Shown: positions 47,601 through 60,247, counted from the first letter of the stretch. The stretch: DNA of 64,000 bases from Tetragonia tetragonoides (GCA_038025085.1 CM076150.1:2234501-2298500), one strand, 5' to 3'. Program-made: numbers and translations. The notes: generated by a model not told the origin, from the letters alone.

Positions 47601-50600
47601 GAAGGCACCAGCCGCCTTCGCCCAAAGGGATGCCAAATAAACTATATGTTCCCAAACTAAATCGATACTCTTTCCCGCGTCAGAGAAAATCCTCGAGTTC
47701 CTCTCTAACCAAGTGCACCAAAGAATAACTAAACAGGCACACCGCCACAACATCCTACCCTCCTTCCCCCTCCGCATAGCAGAAAATCGCATCTGTAGGA
47801 ATTGCCCCACAGTAGCAGGGCACACAAAAGGCTCCCCACACAACAACCTATCCCACAAGGCCCTCGCAAAATTACACATCACAAACAAATGCAAACAACT
47901 CTCTCCGTCTTGCCGACACATCACACACATGCTGGGAAGAAGACACATATGTGGCCTCCGCCGTTGCACCATATCACTAGTGTTCACCTTACCAAACACC
48001 AAAGTCCACACAAAAGCACGAACCTTCAGAGGAACCCAGCGCAGATACTGAGCAGTTAGTCTCATTGTCGTAAGGTTATTTTGGAATCTCCATCCGAAGA
48101 CGGTATGTATCGGAATGTGACTAAGACCCAACCAGGACTTCAAATTGGTACTGCATTAATATAAAATCAAGTGCCAATAGAACATCAAACTTTATAATGA
48201 GATCAATGATGAAAGGAAGAAAACTATGATAAAAGACAAACCTCAGCTGAACCATTCAGTTCCCTTATTTTGTCCTTTTTCTTAGACTTCTCTCCATCTT
48301 TTTCCAAGACTCCATTTGCAGATACCGTGGGTGTCTTTGTAGCCTGCTCCATACCATTCGACTGATCTGAATTATCGGTCTTCCTGCGTTTGGAGTCATC
48401 AACAGGTGTCTCTTCACCAGTTCCATTGTCATCAGAAGACGACTTCTTTCTTTTCTTGGAGGCTTTTTTCTCTTTGTCAGCCTCATCATTTGGAATTGGA
48501 GTATCTTCCTTTGTTATTTTACTTTTGGACTTTTCTTCTTGAGATACATCAGCTTTATCAAATGTTTGTCCTGCTAGTTCAACCTGCTCTTCATCTTTTT
48601 CTACAGGCTCTGAATGCTTGTGTTTCTTTTTCTTGTCCTTCGATTTCTTCACGGGTTCACTTGGCACACTCGTTTTATCCTCAATTGGGTCTCCTGAGTC
48701 TTTCAAGTGAGTTTCGCCGTTAAGATGGTTGTATATATCATTAGAACTGCTTTTCTTTTTCTTCTTAGATTTTACATTTTCAACGTTAACTGAGCCATTT
48801 TCTAGTGTTGCTTCAGACTTTTTCACATCAGAAGCTCCGTTTTCATTTTTTATATCAACAGCCTCCACAGATGCAACGTCCTTGACACCTATTTCTTTTT
48901 GCTTAGTATCTGGCACTTTACCATTGCTATCATCTCTGAAAACAACAAAGTTCAAGCACCATTAGATATACAGGCATACAGCTATGATATAAATATAGTA
49001 GTAAACAGACGTCACAATTAAACAAGGGAACTCAAACATTTGGGAAATGCTAGAGAATGCCTTCTAACCATCTTCTAACACGTATGACTACACAATCTGG
49101 TAGATAATATCACAGATCTCAATGACTAATTTATAATATCACTAATCATATAACTTGCTTAAACTACAGTGTGTTATCAGCTAGTTACTCAGATTTGGTT
49201 GCAGGTGTCTAACAACTCCAAGTGTCCGGCTCCGCCAATTTCTGGAAAAAAGTGTGTTTTGCCTAAATTAGACCACTAGAGTGTCTCCATACTCATGTGG
49301 GAGTGTCGAGTACATGACATAGGTACTTGATGTGAAATGAAGAGTTGAATAACGAAGTATTTCATGCAGAGACGAAGGATCACGTCATCATGACTCTCAA
49401 ATTCATCAAACGACTCCTTTTCAACACTATATTCCCTGGTAAATATTAAATAAAACTGATGCCACATTCACCAAGGGCAGGAGCCAACATAGTAGAAAGT
49501 TAGAAAATCCGAGAGCAAATTTAACTTCCATCAATCAGCACTGGCAAGTGTCAACCGCCAAGGCGAGAAAAGAGAAACAAAAGGGGAAAAAACACTGTCT
49601 ACCACATAATTAGAAAGACCAAAAATTTAAAATAAATAAATAAAAAAAGGACACCTTCAGTCACATACAGAAAAAGCAGGTTTTAATAGATCATTGACAT
49701 TTTGAGAGGAATATGAATCTATATTTATTCGCATCCCATTCATGGTCCATTTGATGAGAAACACCAAACATGGCAAGGAACGGAACATGGCCTCAAGGCC
49801 CTGAACCATGACCACAAGACCCAGACCTATTTTTCAGGACTGTTTAGCAAATCAAAGAAAACAAAATAATATGTCAACCTACCGCATCTGTAGATGCTCT
49901 TGACACATTATTTCCAAGTTGAGTAAACAACTCTTCCAACTGTCTTTCTGCAAAATACAAGAACCAAGTTGTGAGTTAGGACATGTAACAATTGACAAGA
50001 CACTGCATATGAGATCATGAAGTTGGATGGAAAAAACATATCAAAATAAGCTATGGTCGGTAGCATATATAGCAATAACCGTATATCATGGTACATTTAG
50101 GTGGTGCTTATTTGGTAGTACCGTAGTAGTGGAATGTAATTTTTAATATTAATGTTCTATATTATCTGATGTAATCATATTTACATAGACTAAAGTTGAA
50201 GGATTGTGATTACATTGGGTATGTAATCAATCCTACTCTTCCCATCTCTCTCCTTCCCTCCTTCCTTTTCTACCCTACATTTACTCTATAAAATGGTACA
50301 TTACATTGTAAACACCATTCACCCATACCCCAACTAAACGAGCTCTAGTGTTTGCATTTACAGGGGATTTTTTTGTGCTAGACCTATTGACACAAATTAT
50401 ATCATAAATACTACTCCCTCTGTCTCACTAAAATCATATATTTTTTTCTATTTGCTCCATCCCACTCAAATCTTTACACTTCCGAAAAGGGGAAGGTTTT
50501 TGGTTGTGGACGACGTCCCTACCTCTCCTTCCTTTCCCATCCCCAAGGGTCTTTTCCATTCATATTTCAAGAATACAAGGGCATTCTAGAATCCCGTGCG

Positions 50601-52134
50601 CCCAAATTTGTCCTCCTAGATGTGTGCCATTTCAAAGTGTTAAGAGTTTAGTGGGACAGAGAGAGTTCAACTGAAGCAAACCGATTTTAGATGTACCAAC
50701 TCGCAATCCAGATGTAAAATCACACAAATGTTTACAAAAGCATGTGCTCCTATTCTTCCGAACAAGGCAGAAGCTCATTATTAGTTATTGAACCATCTTT
50801 ATTACAAACCCATTTCAACATGCAAAAGGAGTTTGTAGCAGCTTAACTTTGCACAAGAAACAATAACAAACTAATAAGATGCATACATTTTATTTTAGAT
50901 AACATGGGTATTCAAGCTTTGCTTGACAAATCTCATGGGGCCTGAAATTAACGACCAAGAAAACCTACAGTGGTCAGTGGCCCTGGGACTCAAATTTTGA
51001 ACAGATAAGATGCAAACATCATTGTATATTCCAATATAACATACTAGGCATTTGCTTTATTTCTATTAGGTTCCTTAACATTGTGGAGTCCTAACCACCT
51101 CAAGATTTGCACTTGAATCAGTAATACATTACTCAACTTCTAATCTAAAAAGGTTTATACCGCAAGAGTATATGGGCAATATCGTATCACATTGTTTGAT
51201 TGAGGGTAATCCTACCTCCCTTCAGCCTGCCACTATTTAATTTATTCCTCTCAATTTTATACTTCATTGAGATATTTAGCAAAAAACACTAATTAGTCCA
51301 GTCAGTAAAACAAAAGATCAGCATGAAATGGCAGTCAGTTAGTTGATCACCGTCAATCCTACCACGAGGTTGGAGGTTCTATTCCAAGTGCCCTAACCTC
51401 ATAACTTTCGATAATGTGTTGGCTCAAGTTTTCACCCTCCCCTTGGCACTACCCCTAGCTCAAAGCACAAGTATTATAATTCTTCTTGCAAGTACTCCAT
51501 GTAGGTTAGAGAAAGAAAAGAAAAAAAAAGCATGCCCCCTTGTCTCCACCCGTTATTTCCGGGGTAAGTCGAAATCGACATCCGTGTTATCATAAGAAGC
51601 ATCCAGCCAGTTGTTTCTTTCAAGTTCTAACATACTACAATGAAAAACGCAGTATAACACACAAGTAACTGAACAGAAAAATCTAAGCTTTATCATTTCA
51701 GTCTCTCTCAAACATACCCAACTTCCTAAATTCATTGTATAAGCATTAAGTGACAACTTTAAAACTACAGAAAAACAAAAACACCCAGATACATGAAACC
51801 AATAACCATTACAAATTAAAGGAAAAAGTAACCAACTTTACAACAAATTAAAGCAACTGACCTCAACATCAGCCTCACTACGGAACTTCTTAAGGGTTTT
51901 AAGAAACCCATTGAGTTCAAGATATTGACAAATGGATTTGTGAACAAGAACCCTGTTCTCAGAAGTAAGAGAAATGGGTGTTTTAATGGAATTTTCTTTG
52001 TTCTGTTTCTTCATGGTTAGCTTTGATGAAATTGATGATGAGTTAAGCAAAAGCTGACGAGGTGTGAAGGAAGTGATGGATATGGGTGCTGATAATGGTG
52101 GTATTGAGCTCCTCTTGTCCTCACAATCGTGCAT
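44649..52134 (-). CDS. LisH- and SRP40-domain nucleolar protein (SRP40/NOLC1-like)
   Basis: Six exons on the minus strand: 52134-51862, 49947-49883, 48935-48242, 46086-45994, 45867-45806, 44757-44649, all GT-AG and in phase, giving 431 residues. Residues ~59-91 form a LisH-like motif (VLVHKSICQYLELNGFLKTL), then KDSWKS. The middle (exon 3, ~113-344) is low-complexity Lys/Glu/Asp/Ser (SKKKKKSSS, DKKKKHKHSE, KKASKKRKKSSSDD), typical of nucleolar phosphoproteins and rich in possible casein kinase sites. The C-terminus is a textbook SRP40 domain: FRRVKPDEVDFADERLQNNS, YGAKAEEVLGQVRGRDFR, RGSYRGGQIDLQSHSVKF, then an acidic end. Homologues (yeast Srp40, animal NOLC1) act in the nucleolus in snoRNP/ribosome biogenesis. 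An in-frame ATG at 52012 is an alternative start. Introns 1, 3 and 5 carry transposons. Confidence 0.93.
45172..45770 (+). mobile_element. LINE zf-RVT scrap in intron 5, antisense to the host gene
   Basis: On the plus strand one frame reads ATHVFLHCDTAKFSWCTLFG and GMLWCNALLATVW. This is the zinc-binding tail seen at the C-terminus of plant LINE proteins. It ends with CTAAGCAATGTAAAAACTTT, similar to a LINE 3' end. Only about 100 codons survive. No target duplication found. Confidence 0.6.
47462..48033 (-). mobile_element. 5'-truncated LINE in intron 3 with 16-bp target duplication
   Basis: ACCCAGCGCAGATACT occurs exactly at 47446-47461 and 48034-48049. Between them is 572 bp on the minus strand: LKVRAFVWTLVFGKVNTSDM, CVMCRQDGESCLHLFVMC, ARALWDRLL and LVILWCTWLERNSRIF (the zf-RVT tail), then a short 3' end with an A-run (T-run at 47462-47468). 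The inserted frame is open throughout, which suggests a fairly recent insertion. Confidence 0.95.
50101..50350. mobile_element. Possible MITE in intron 1 (hAT- or PIF-like ends)
   Basis: The left end reads GTGGTGCTTATTTGGTAGTA. The right end, read backwards, is GAGCTCGTTTAGTTGGGGTA, with further similarity inward (GTGGAATGTA versus GTGAATGGTG). Inner blocks TGTAATC and GATTACA also pair. The ends are imperfect and no target duplication is clear. Confidence 0.4.
50414..50665. mobile_element. Stowaway-type MITE in intron 1
   Basis: The left end CTCCCTCTGTCTCACTAAAA and the right end TTTAGTGGGACAGAGAGAG are inverted repeats of the usual Stowaway kind (Tc1/mariner class). TA precedes the left end (50412-50413); the right flank has TT, a decayed TA. 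252 bp, no coding. Confidence 0.8.
51330..51425 (+). mobile_element. Possible decayed tRNA-derived SINE
   Basis: AGTTAGTTGATCACCGTCAA followed by GAGGTTGGAGGTTCTATTCC resembles box A and box B of a tRNA-derived SINE head. No tail or target duplication is visible. Confidence 0.3.
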
Positions 52135-53488
52135 GTAAGCACTGCTCTCGGCTTGGACAAGGGGGGAGAGAGTGAGGAGAAGGGGGCTGAACCCTTGCCA
52201 ACGTTCTAGACTTGTAGTAAGTAGGGTTTTGGAGATTACTCAGTTTGTGTTTTTCTTTTCGTGTTCTTTGTACTTTTTTATTTTTTTATTTTTTATTTAT
52301 TGTACTAAAAGTAAATCGCAAATTACTAAACCTAAATTTATTTCCAATCATACACCCAACAATTTTTTCTCTGTTCTCCATTATTTCTCTCTATCAATTA
52401 CCCCCTAAAAACAACTGAAACCTAAAATTCAGGCTTTGCCGTCAATCCTCCTCCCTGTCTCGCTGTCAGCCATCGGCGCCGACCCCCGTCCCCTGTCGGT
52501 CACTATCGTCCCGCCCCCCATCATCCTGGTTGTATGTGAGCGGCAATTGTTGGTGGTCCTCCGTTACGGCTCTTCGATCCTCAGTTGAAATGGTACTTTC
52601 GAACTCGTACTGGTTGTGGTTCAGTTTGTCAGCCCAAACTCGTGCTCCACTCCGGCAATGTTTTCCGGCAGAGCTTCGGTCAACCACGCCTTCCAGCCAC
52701 CGCCACCCCTACCTACAAACCGTAATCTAAAGTTTAGAACATTTAATTTTAATGGTTGTTGAATATTATCATTAATTTTGTTAATAATATAGTCTCACTC
52801 AAAGAAATCATTAATCTTGTAATTTAGATTTTTAGGGAGATTAGAGAGAAAACGCAATAAAGGAGAATGATGTTACTTTGCAAATAAAAGGGTACTTTGG
52901 GAAGTATCAAACAAATAATATTTGCGTTTAGTAAAATAGAATTCACGTTAAGCAATTCTGTATTATTATTACTCCCAAGGAAAATTACAAAGCCCCGAAG
53001 TTGGCAGAACATTATGGAAAACGATCTTCCACGTATTAGGTTTTTTGGTTTAACCACAAGTTCACCTAAGCTTTTAGGGCCAATGCTAATCTTGTTCGCA
53101 CCCGGTCGGCCCACGAAGGGGGTAAAGTGCTCCCACTAAATAGTTAATATCTACCTAGCAAATGAGTGTGCTAGTACAATATTACATCTAGAAGTATATA
53201 AACAATGAGTGTAGCTAAAAGTTTAAATAAAGCCAACCAAGGATATGAGAAGAACACCAAGGTAAAGGAGCTATTTCGAGATATCATACTCATCAACAAT
53301 TGTCTTGATATCATTAGAAATAAGTCATGCACAAATATTTATTAGTTTGCATTACAGATATTGCAAGTGTTAGCTTCAAGCACAAAAGGAATCGTATAAT
53401 TGATCATCACAATTCCTCCTTCCACAAATTTGCCCTTGAAATCAAGTCTGACCCAAGCTGTCAGAAATGGATCAAGCCCAGTAGCGGC
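52135..53488. other. Upstream of the SRP40-like gene; no further gene
   Basis: Contains the 5' leader and promoter region of the SRP40-like gene, with no obvious TATA box. A GC-rich stretch at 52440-52730 has short open frames on both strands that look like no known family. 53060-53140 shares GGTCGGCCCACGAAGG and GTAAAGTGCTCCCACTAAAT with 9620-9660, probably a second SINE remnant. Confidence 0.5.
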
Positions 53489-53503
53489 ATCAATCACAAA
53501 CTT

Positions 53504-53734
53504 TTTTTTTTTTTTTTTGCTACAAGGACGCATGTAATAGTCCGCAAACCACACACGCCGGGCAAGTCAACCCATCTTTGATGGGCCGATGGGCTCAAGT
53601 AGAGGAGGAGATCCTCCCTACAAAGAAAGGTAGAAGAGATTTTTATTATTCTCCCTACATGAGGATTCGAACCCCTGACCACTGGGTTATGAGGGGAAAG
53701 CACTTACCACTTAAGCTCCCACCTCATCCTCGGT
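53504..53734 (-). mobile_element. tRNA-derived SINE with 15-bp target duplication
   Basis: ATCAATCACAAACTT occurs at 53489-53503 and 53735-53749. Read on the minus strand the element starts GAGGATGAGGTGGGAGCTTA, with box A-like GGGAGCTTAAGTGGTAAG and a box B GGGGTTCGAATCC, and ends in an A run (the T run at 53504-53519). Length about 230 bp. These are the standard marks of a plant SINE transcribed by RNA polymerase III and moved by LINE machinery. Confidence 0.93.
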
Positions 53735-53749
53735 ATCAATCACAAACTT

Positions 53750-54370
53750 AACAATCTTAAATGTTTCCATTCAACAATATCCGTGTGCAAAACTCATTCA
53801 AGTCATCCCATGACGCGACATGGTTACAAGAACTCCATTTAAATAAACTATTTCACACAAGCTTAATAGTTTCCCTAAAATCACGTATAACATCATTTAT
53901 GAACTATTTGATTTATCTACCCCCAAAAAGTATTAGAACGAACGTTGCTTTGCTTACAAGACTTAAAGGTAGATGTATTAAATATAACACCATATTTATG
54001 AACACAATTTTCCATTCATTGACATAAGTTTCAATTAGGAAAGCCCTTTATCCTAACAACAAAATCCTATAGCCATATCACTCGAGCAAATGAGCATTCG
54101 ACCAAAAAATATTGGACAAGTGAACACCAGTTCATTATTATAGATAGGGCTAACACTATGTACATATGTTATTCACCAACGGATGCTAAAGCAGCACCCT
54201 CGGTATAAAACCAATCAACAAGATGTCACGAGAGATGTATATAGCATATCTCCTCGTATCCCTATCAAAAACATTTTTCCTATACCCCTATTACATCTGT
54301 TGTAACACTATCTCGACTTCTTCCCTATACATTGCAATTAGTTTAGCACATATACAGTATTGTATTTCTC
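53750..54370. other. Intergenic DNA, no gene seen
   Basis: AT-rich. The 3' end of the adjoining minus-strand LINE may extend into the right part, but no poly-A tail is visible. Confidence 0.5.
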
Positions 54371-57300
54371 TATCAATAATTTGTGCATTCCTCGAGCGGT
54401 GTTAGAAAATCCGCAAATTCCTCTCATGCCAGATTTCATAAATCGTAGCAACAAAGGCACTTCTTCGTATTTTATTCCTCATGGCTCTCCCCTTGCAATA
54501 ACGAGCAAACCATCTCATTTCGTGACCCAAGCTCAATATGCCTCTCCTAATGCCAAGCCATCTGAGCATTATTCCCCAAACTTCAGCAAAAATGGGGGAA
54601 GCAAAAAAAACAGATGGTCACAATCTTCAGTTCCCCCTTGACACATTCCACATCCTGTGTCTACCTCCATCCCTCTCGTCACCAAAAAGGACCTGGTCAA
54701 CAACTTTTTCTGGCAAGCAAGCCAGGCAACAAAACTCTGCCTTGGCCTTGCCCCTCTCTCCCACACCACTGTATGCCAAAACTTCACAGTTCGTGAATCC
54801 TCAAACAACTCATAGACCTTCTTCATAGCAAATGTCACTGATACTCTCTCTCCCCAAATCAGCTGATCCGCATTTATCCACCAACATATCTCGTACACTT
54901 ATAATCTTTTTCCAGAGGCACGAATGTCCCAATTTACTGCCTACCTGCCAGATGCTCTCAAAACGCAGGAGATAAGCTCTCGCCCACATGGACCAGTTCC
55001 CCTCTTTGCCAGTATCAAGCCACCATATATGTTTACTAGTGGCTGCGATGTTCCGTAAACCAATATTCTTCACCTGCAAACCCCCATTCCTACTTCCTGT
55101 AAAAACATTTTGCCATGCAACAGGATACAACGTATGTGTTTTCCCCAGCTTTCCCCATATAAACCTCTTTCCCATTTTTTCCACGTCATAAATTACTTGT
55201 TTAGGGAGTAAAAAAAATAAAGCACCAGTAATTGAGAGTGGAGAATATAACTAAATTCCACAGCTGGAGTCGCCCTGCATAACTCAACATTTTGCTGGTC
55301 CAATGGTGAATCTGCCTAGAGATTGTATTAAGAAGAGTTTGACACATAGCTCTGGTAACCCTTGTAGCTGAAAATGGCACTCCCAGATGTTTGAATGGGA
55401 GGTTTACCTCCTTATACCCTGTCACCAGCAGAATAGCATCACACAAAATTTTATCCATACCTCCAACATAAAAGCAGTTTTATGCTTTCATTTGCCCTCA
55501 AGCCTGACATGTCTGCAAACTTGTTAAATATGGAGATATCAGCCTGCACAGAGTCCATATCCCCTCTTGTGAATATCAACAAATCATCCGCGAATATGAG
55601 GTGAGTGAGACCAATCCTATTACACTTAGGATGGTATCTGAATTAGCTAGCAGTTTTTAATTGTCTCAACATCCTTGAAAGACCTTCCATGCATATTACA
55701 AAGAGGTAGGGTGACATCGGGTCTCCTTGCCTCAAGCCTTGCCTCCCAGAGAAGAAACCCTTCAAACTCCCATTGATATTAACTGAGAACTGTGAAGATG
55801 ATACACACACCATGACACGCTGAACACACCACTCAGAGAACCCCAGTACACGCATCATCCCCTCAATAAAGCTCCAACTAACTGAATCGTAAGCTTTCCT
55901 CACATCAATCTTGAGCATAGCCCTAGGGGAAATACCCCTCCTCTCATATTTTTGCACCAACTCATGTGCCAACATTACATTGTCATTTATTCTCCTTCCT
56001 CTTACAAACGCTGCCTGTTCAATCCCAATTAAGTCAGGAACCATCTGTTTCATCCTCTCAGTCAGCAGCTTCGTGATGGTTTTGTACAAGACATTGTAGC
56101 GTGCAATGGGCATGTACTCACTAACACTAAAGGGGTTTTCACACTTGGGTATCAGTGTAATAGCTGTTGAATTCATAGCTCTCAACATCTTCCCACTTCT
56201 AAAGAAGTCTCTAATGGCATTACATACATCCCCTCCCACAATCCCCCATGCTTTCTTGAAAAATGCTGAGCTATACCCATCTGGCCCCGGGGCTTTACCA
56301 TCAGGGATAATAAACAAGGCGTCTTTAATTTCCTTGTCTGTAAAATTCCCTTCCATACTATTTCTCTGATCATCATTCAACATTGGCCCATCACAGAACA
56401 AGCTTGCATCAAACTGCTCCACAAGTTGAGTAGTGCCAAATATACCTTTATAAAAATCAATTATTGTATCTTCAATCACCTTGCTATCTGTTTGACTCAC
56501 CCCATTATTATCATTCATCACTCTAATAGATTGCCTAAGCACATTGTCCTTGACTCTAGCATGGAAATACCCATTGTTGTCATCACTCAGGCTAATGTCC
56601 ACCCCTTTGGCTCTCTACTTATAGATAGCTTCCTCTGTGCCCCTTAATTTCCAATATCTCTCAATACACCCCTTCTCCCTGGCAATCAAATCAGCATTTT
56701 GAGGACTAATCTGAAGGCAGGCCTAAATTTCCTCCAGCTCCACTCTAACCTGAGTTATTCTAGTTCCAATATTGCCATAATCCCTCCCATGAAGCTTCCT
56801 TAACTCCTTCTTAAGCAATTGTAGTTTTTTAGTGACTTGGAACATGGGAAAACCATGAACCCTTTGTTGCCAAATCCTATCCACAGTTCTCAAAAAATCA
56901 GGATTCTCCACCCAGCAGTTGATAAATTTAAAGGTTCTGGGAGCACCCCTCATGTCCCCTCCAATAGTGATCATGCTTGGAGAGTGATCAGACACCCCAT
57001 GGTTAAGAAACTGGACCACAATGGGGATCTGTTGCATCATCCAGTGAGAATTCTCCAACACTCTATCAAGCTTGCTCATAACCCTACACCCAGCTTGCTG
57101 ACGATTGCACCAGGTGAACTGATGTCCAACATAAGGCAAATCCACTAGGAAACAAGCTCCTAGACATTGCACAAAGTCCTCAATCTCAGACATTACAGGA
57201 TCAACCTCTGAAATTCTTTCATCAGGGCCAAGCACCACATTAAAATCCCCAGTCACTAACCATGGTTCCCTCAGATTCCCTGCCATACTCCCTAGATCAT

Positions 57301-57960
57301 CCCATATAGCTTGTCTTCTCTCTCCCTAGTTAAAAGCATAAACTACAGATAGCACAAAAACCAACCCATCATCACCCTTTGCACGCAAATGAATAGCTTG
57401 TGCAGTCATATGCAACACAGTAACATCAATTTTAACACCCTTCCATAGGCAGCAAATGCGCCCATTGTAGTGCTGTATATGATTACAAACACTATTATAC
57501 CCTCTAAACATGGTATTCATAATTTTACCCATATTTGACTATTTTATTTTGGACTCAACAATTGCTAAGAAATCTAGCTTATTAGAGATAAAAAAAAAAC
57601 TGTTTACCTCTCTTAGCTTCAGAGGGCTATTACACCCTTTGATGTTCCATACTGAACATATCATTGATCTGGTGGCCTAGGGTCCCCTTCCACAGAGAAC
57701 ACCTCCCCCTCCATCTGTCAATCTTCTAACAATGCACCAAATCCATTGTTCAACTCAATTAAACTACCAGTGGTAGGAACTCTCCCCACATGATCTTCTT
57801 TGCTTCCTCTTGCCTTGGACTGCAGCGTTGACTGATTTGGGATAGAGTAACGTCTCTTAGAAGCCACCCTAAACCCATATGTCTCCTGCACAATCCCTAG
57901 TGTAATAGGTTCCCCCCTTACTTCTGGTACCTTCACCACAGCTGCATTAGGAGCTTCCTC
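54371..57960 (-). mobile_element. LINE (L1-type), nearly full pol, decayed
   Basis: Minus strand, in order: end of an ORF1-like protein (57939-57660); AP-type endonuclease (from 57665: CSVWNIKGCNSPLKLREVN; LVTGDFNVVLGPDER; LDRVLENSHW; GVSDHSPSM); reverse transcriptase (PDGKAPGPDGYSSAFFKKAW, LIPKCENPFSVSEYMPI, FVRGRRINDNVMLAHELV, RQGDPMSPYLF, and a catalytic FADDLLIF near 55580); and the zf-RVT tail (ARPRQSFVAWLACQKKLL, CGMCQGGTEDCDHLFF, IYEIWHERN near 54420). Stops or shifts at about 57530, 57300, 56720, 56610, 55640, 55460, 55190 and 54550 break it into pieces. No target duplication found. Confidence 0.9.
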
Positions 57961-59543
57961 TTACATATGTTAAATGTTGTTATATGTAAGAGCTCTTTTG
58001 TCTAATAATAGATAACTTGGTATCACATACTTATTTTTCCTTGTATATCCTCAACTAGAAAATACAATAGTGAGCGTTCCAACTTCCAGTTAGGTCTTAA
58101 TGAATTGTATTAACAATATAGTAACTAGTTGTTCTTGCATTTGTTGTAGATGTCACTAGAGTTGGAGTTAGAGGAGAAGGAGTATAATAATTCATAGATT
58201 GTCGAAACACCCAAAGTTCACTTCTAACTAAGAAATAACCCGTGCTACGCACGGACTGTCCGTTTATCACTAAATGTTTAATATTATCAGCTAAGTTTTT
58301 GAATTTACAAATTTTAAAAAAGGTATATATAAAATAATGAATATAGTGATTGGCCAAAAGGTTACATGTCATATTACTCATCATTGTCCTATTAAAAACA
58401 AATATCTATAAATTGTCTCATAACTTGCAATTGTACATCTAAAATATAACTTAACAAATTGCGCTACAAATGTGAGACATGTCATTTTATTTTCGCTTAT
58501 CCTTACAAAATTTAGTCACATGTCTAACCTATGTTTTATACCCTCAAATATAAATCTTAATTAAAATTTAAACACTGTCATATTAATGATGATTGTCCCC
58601 ACTCCCCACAAATAATAATACATTTTCACGTAACATACACTTATACCAATTAATATAACTTTTGTTTTTTTTTGGGTGGGTACATTGCATACCATGTGTA
58701 AGATATTTATGGCAACTGTTACATTGCTAATCAATTTTGATGTTTTTTTTTTTTACTTATATGAAGCAATCCTTGCTTGCTTGGTGCCATGTTAAGTGCA
58801 TGACCCATGAATGGTTGCGGATCAAAAGTAACTGTAGTTCATGTTAACATGTTGTGATCTATTTCCTAGCTAAATTTGATTTGTTCTATTGCTACAACTA
58901 TGAGTGTGGGACTTAAGGTATTAAACTTCAGATGCACAACAAGTGCCAATTTCATGTTTTACTTGTTGCGATACCACAAACAAATCAAGAGCAAAGAAGC
59001 TGACAGACTTCATTTCATTAAACATTTCTATTCATTACAATGTAAAACAAACATAATAGATTATCTTACAAAGATTCACTTTCTAGGAATAGTACCATCT
59101 TACATTGATTGAAGCCACTGAAACACTATCACATTTCAAATACGAAAAAAAAACTCTATTACCCCAATCTGGTTACATTCTTCTCAAACAATAGCACCTG
59201 TCTTAAATATTTTTTGCCGCTTCAAATAAACAATACCTCAAGAGTATTTTCATGACTACAACTTCAGTTCCTCACAGAACAATTATCAAACAACTGGTGA
59301 GCAGAATAAGATCTTCCTTCCCTCAAATATACAACCACAGACCAAAGTACGACACATAAATCAAAATCACAGGAAAAGTATACAATAAAAGAGAACGAAT
59401 TTTCCATTGAAACGAAACTAAAACTCCATTGATAGATTAAGTTATTTAGAACCAAAGAGTTACAAAAGAGCATAAAAAAGATCTGAATCAATTTACATCC
59501 AATTGAACCCGTAAACACAAAACTGATGAAAATCGTGAAGTGT
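57961..59543. other. Intergenic DNA, no gene seen
   Basis: AT-rich. A short palindrome CCCGTGCTACGCACGG lies at about 58230-58246. 58970-59520 has no recognisable coding but continues into the histone H4 remnant on the minus strand, so it might be former 3' flanking DNA. Confidence 0.5.
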
Positions 59544-59667
59544 CTCACTTTGCCTCTTGACTCTTCAGAGCATAAACCACATCTATGGCGGTGATCGTCT
59601 TTCTCCTAGTATACGTGGCGCATAGTGTAAGATCTTCACAATCTCATCCTTCAAGTTTATGCGCGGT
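59544..59667 (-). pseudogene. Histone H4 C-terminal fragment
   Basis: The minus-strand frame reads INLKDEIVKILTLCATYTRR, then KTITAIDVVYALKSQEAK and TGA at 59546-59544. It matches the C-terminal part of histone H4 (helix 2 and the strongly conserved RRKTVTAMDVVYALKRQ stretch), but with substitutions in this almost invariant protein. It ends in QEAK instead of the invariant GRTLYGFGG. No upstream H4 core is present. A decayed gene fragment. Confidence 0.8.
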
Positions 59668-60067
59668 CTGCTGCCAAGGATTTTTATAGCTTTTGATCTC
59701 TCAAAAATTTACAGGTGACATGAAGATGATAGATATCATTTGAAGAACAAAAGAGGAAGAGTGTGTGAAAGAGCTAGAGAAAAAAGTAGAAGCAAATGAT
59801 AATCTTGTGGGTGACTGAGTAACGACATGTTAAGGGGAAGAAGGTAAACAAAAATTTGGGTATTATTTACAAAAGTAATTTTCGAATATGGAGAAAATAA
59901 ATAAATGAACTTCCGGCAACATGTAAATAATTCCGATAACTTAAAGTGATCGGAGTTTTCGTAAGATCATTATTATTCCACTTATATTTAGTAAAGATTA
60001 TTTTAGTATATTTTTTCGATAGGAATTATTATTGTCTAATGAGGCAAAGTAGAGATTATTTTCATTC

Positions 60068-60206
60068 AATTTTCCTTTTGCAAAATCCAATTCTAATTTC
60101 AATTCCAATTCCAATCCAAAGTGTGCTTCTTCTTCCTTGCCGGCGAGACAATCCCCTAGCCCAGAAAAACAACCAGCCAAGAACCAACCCCATCATCGGA
60201 TCACTC

Positions 60207-60247
<41 letters not shown>

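Noticed and set aside
48265..48965. Open frames on both strands within exon 3 of the SRP40-like gene
   Set aside because: Shadows of the Lys/Glu-rich coding frame, which favours open antisense frames.
52466..52730. Small overlapping frames upstream of the SRP40-like gene
   Set aside because: Open on both strands in a GC-rich patch, with no family features and no splice signals tying them to a gene.
58229..58247. Palindrome CCCGTGCTACGCACGG as a regulatory site or transposon end
   Set aside because: A single short palindrome without a partner end or target duplication; similar words are scattered widely in plant DNA.
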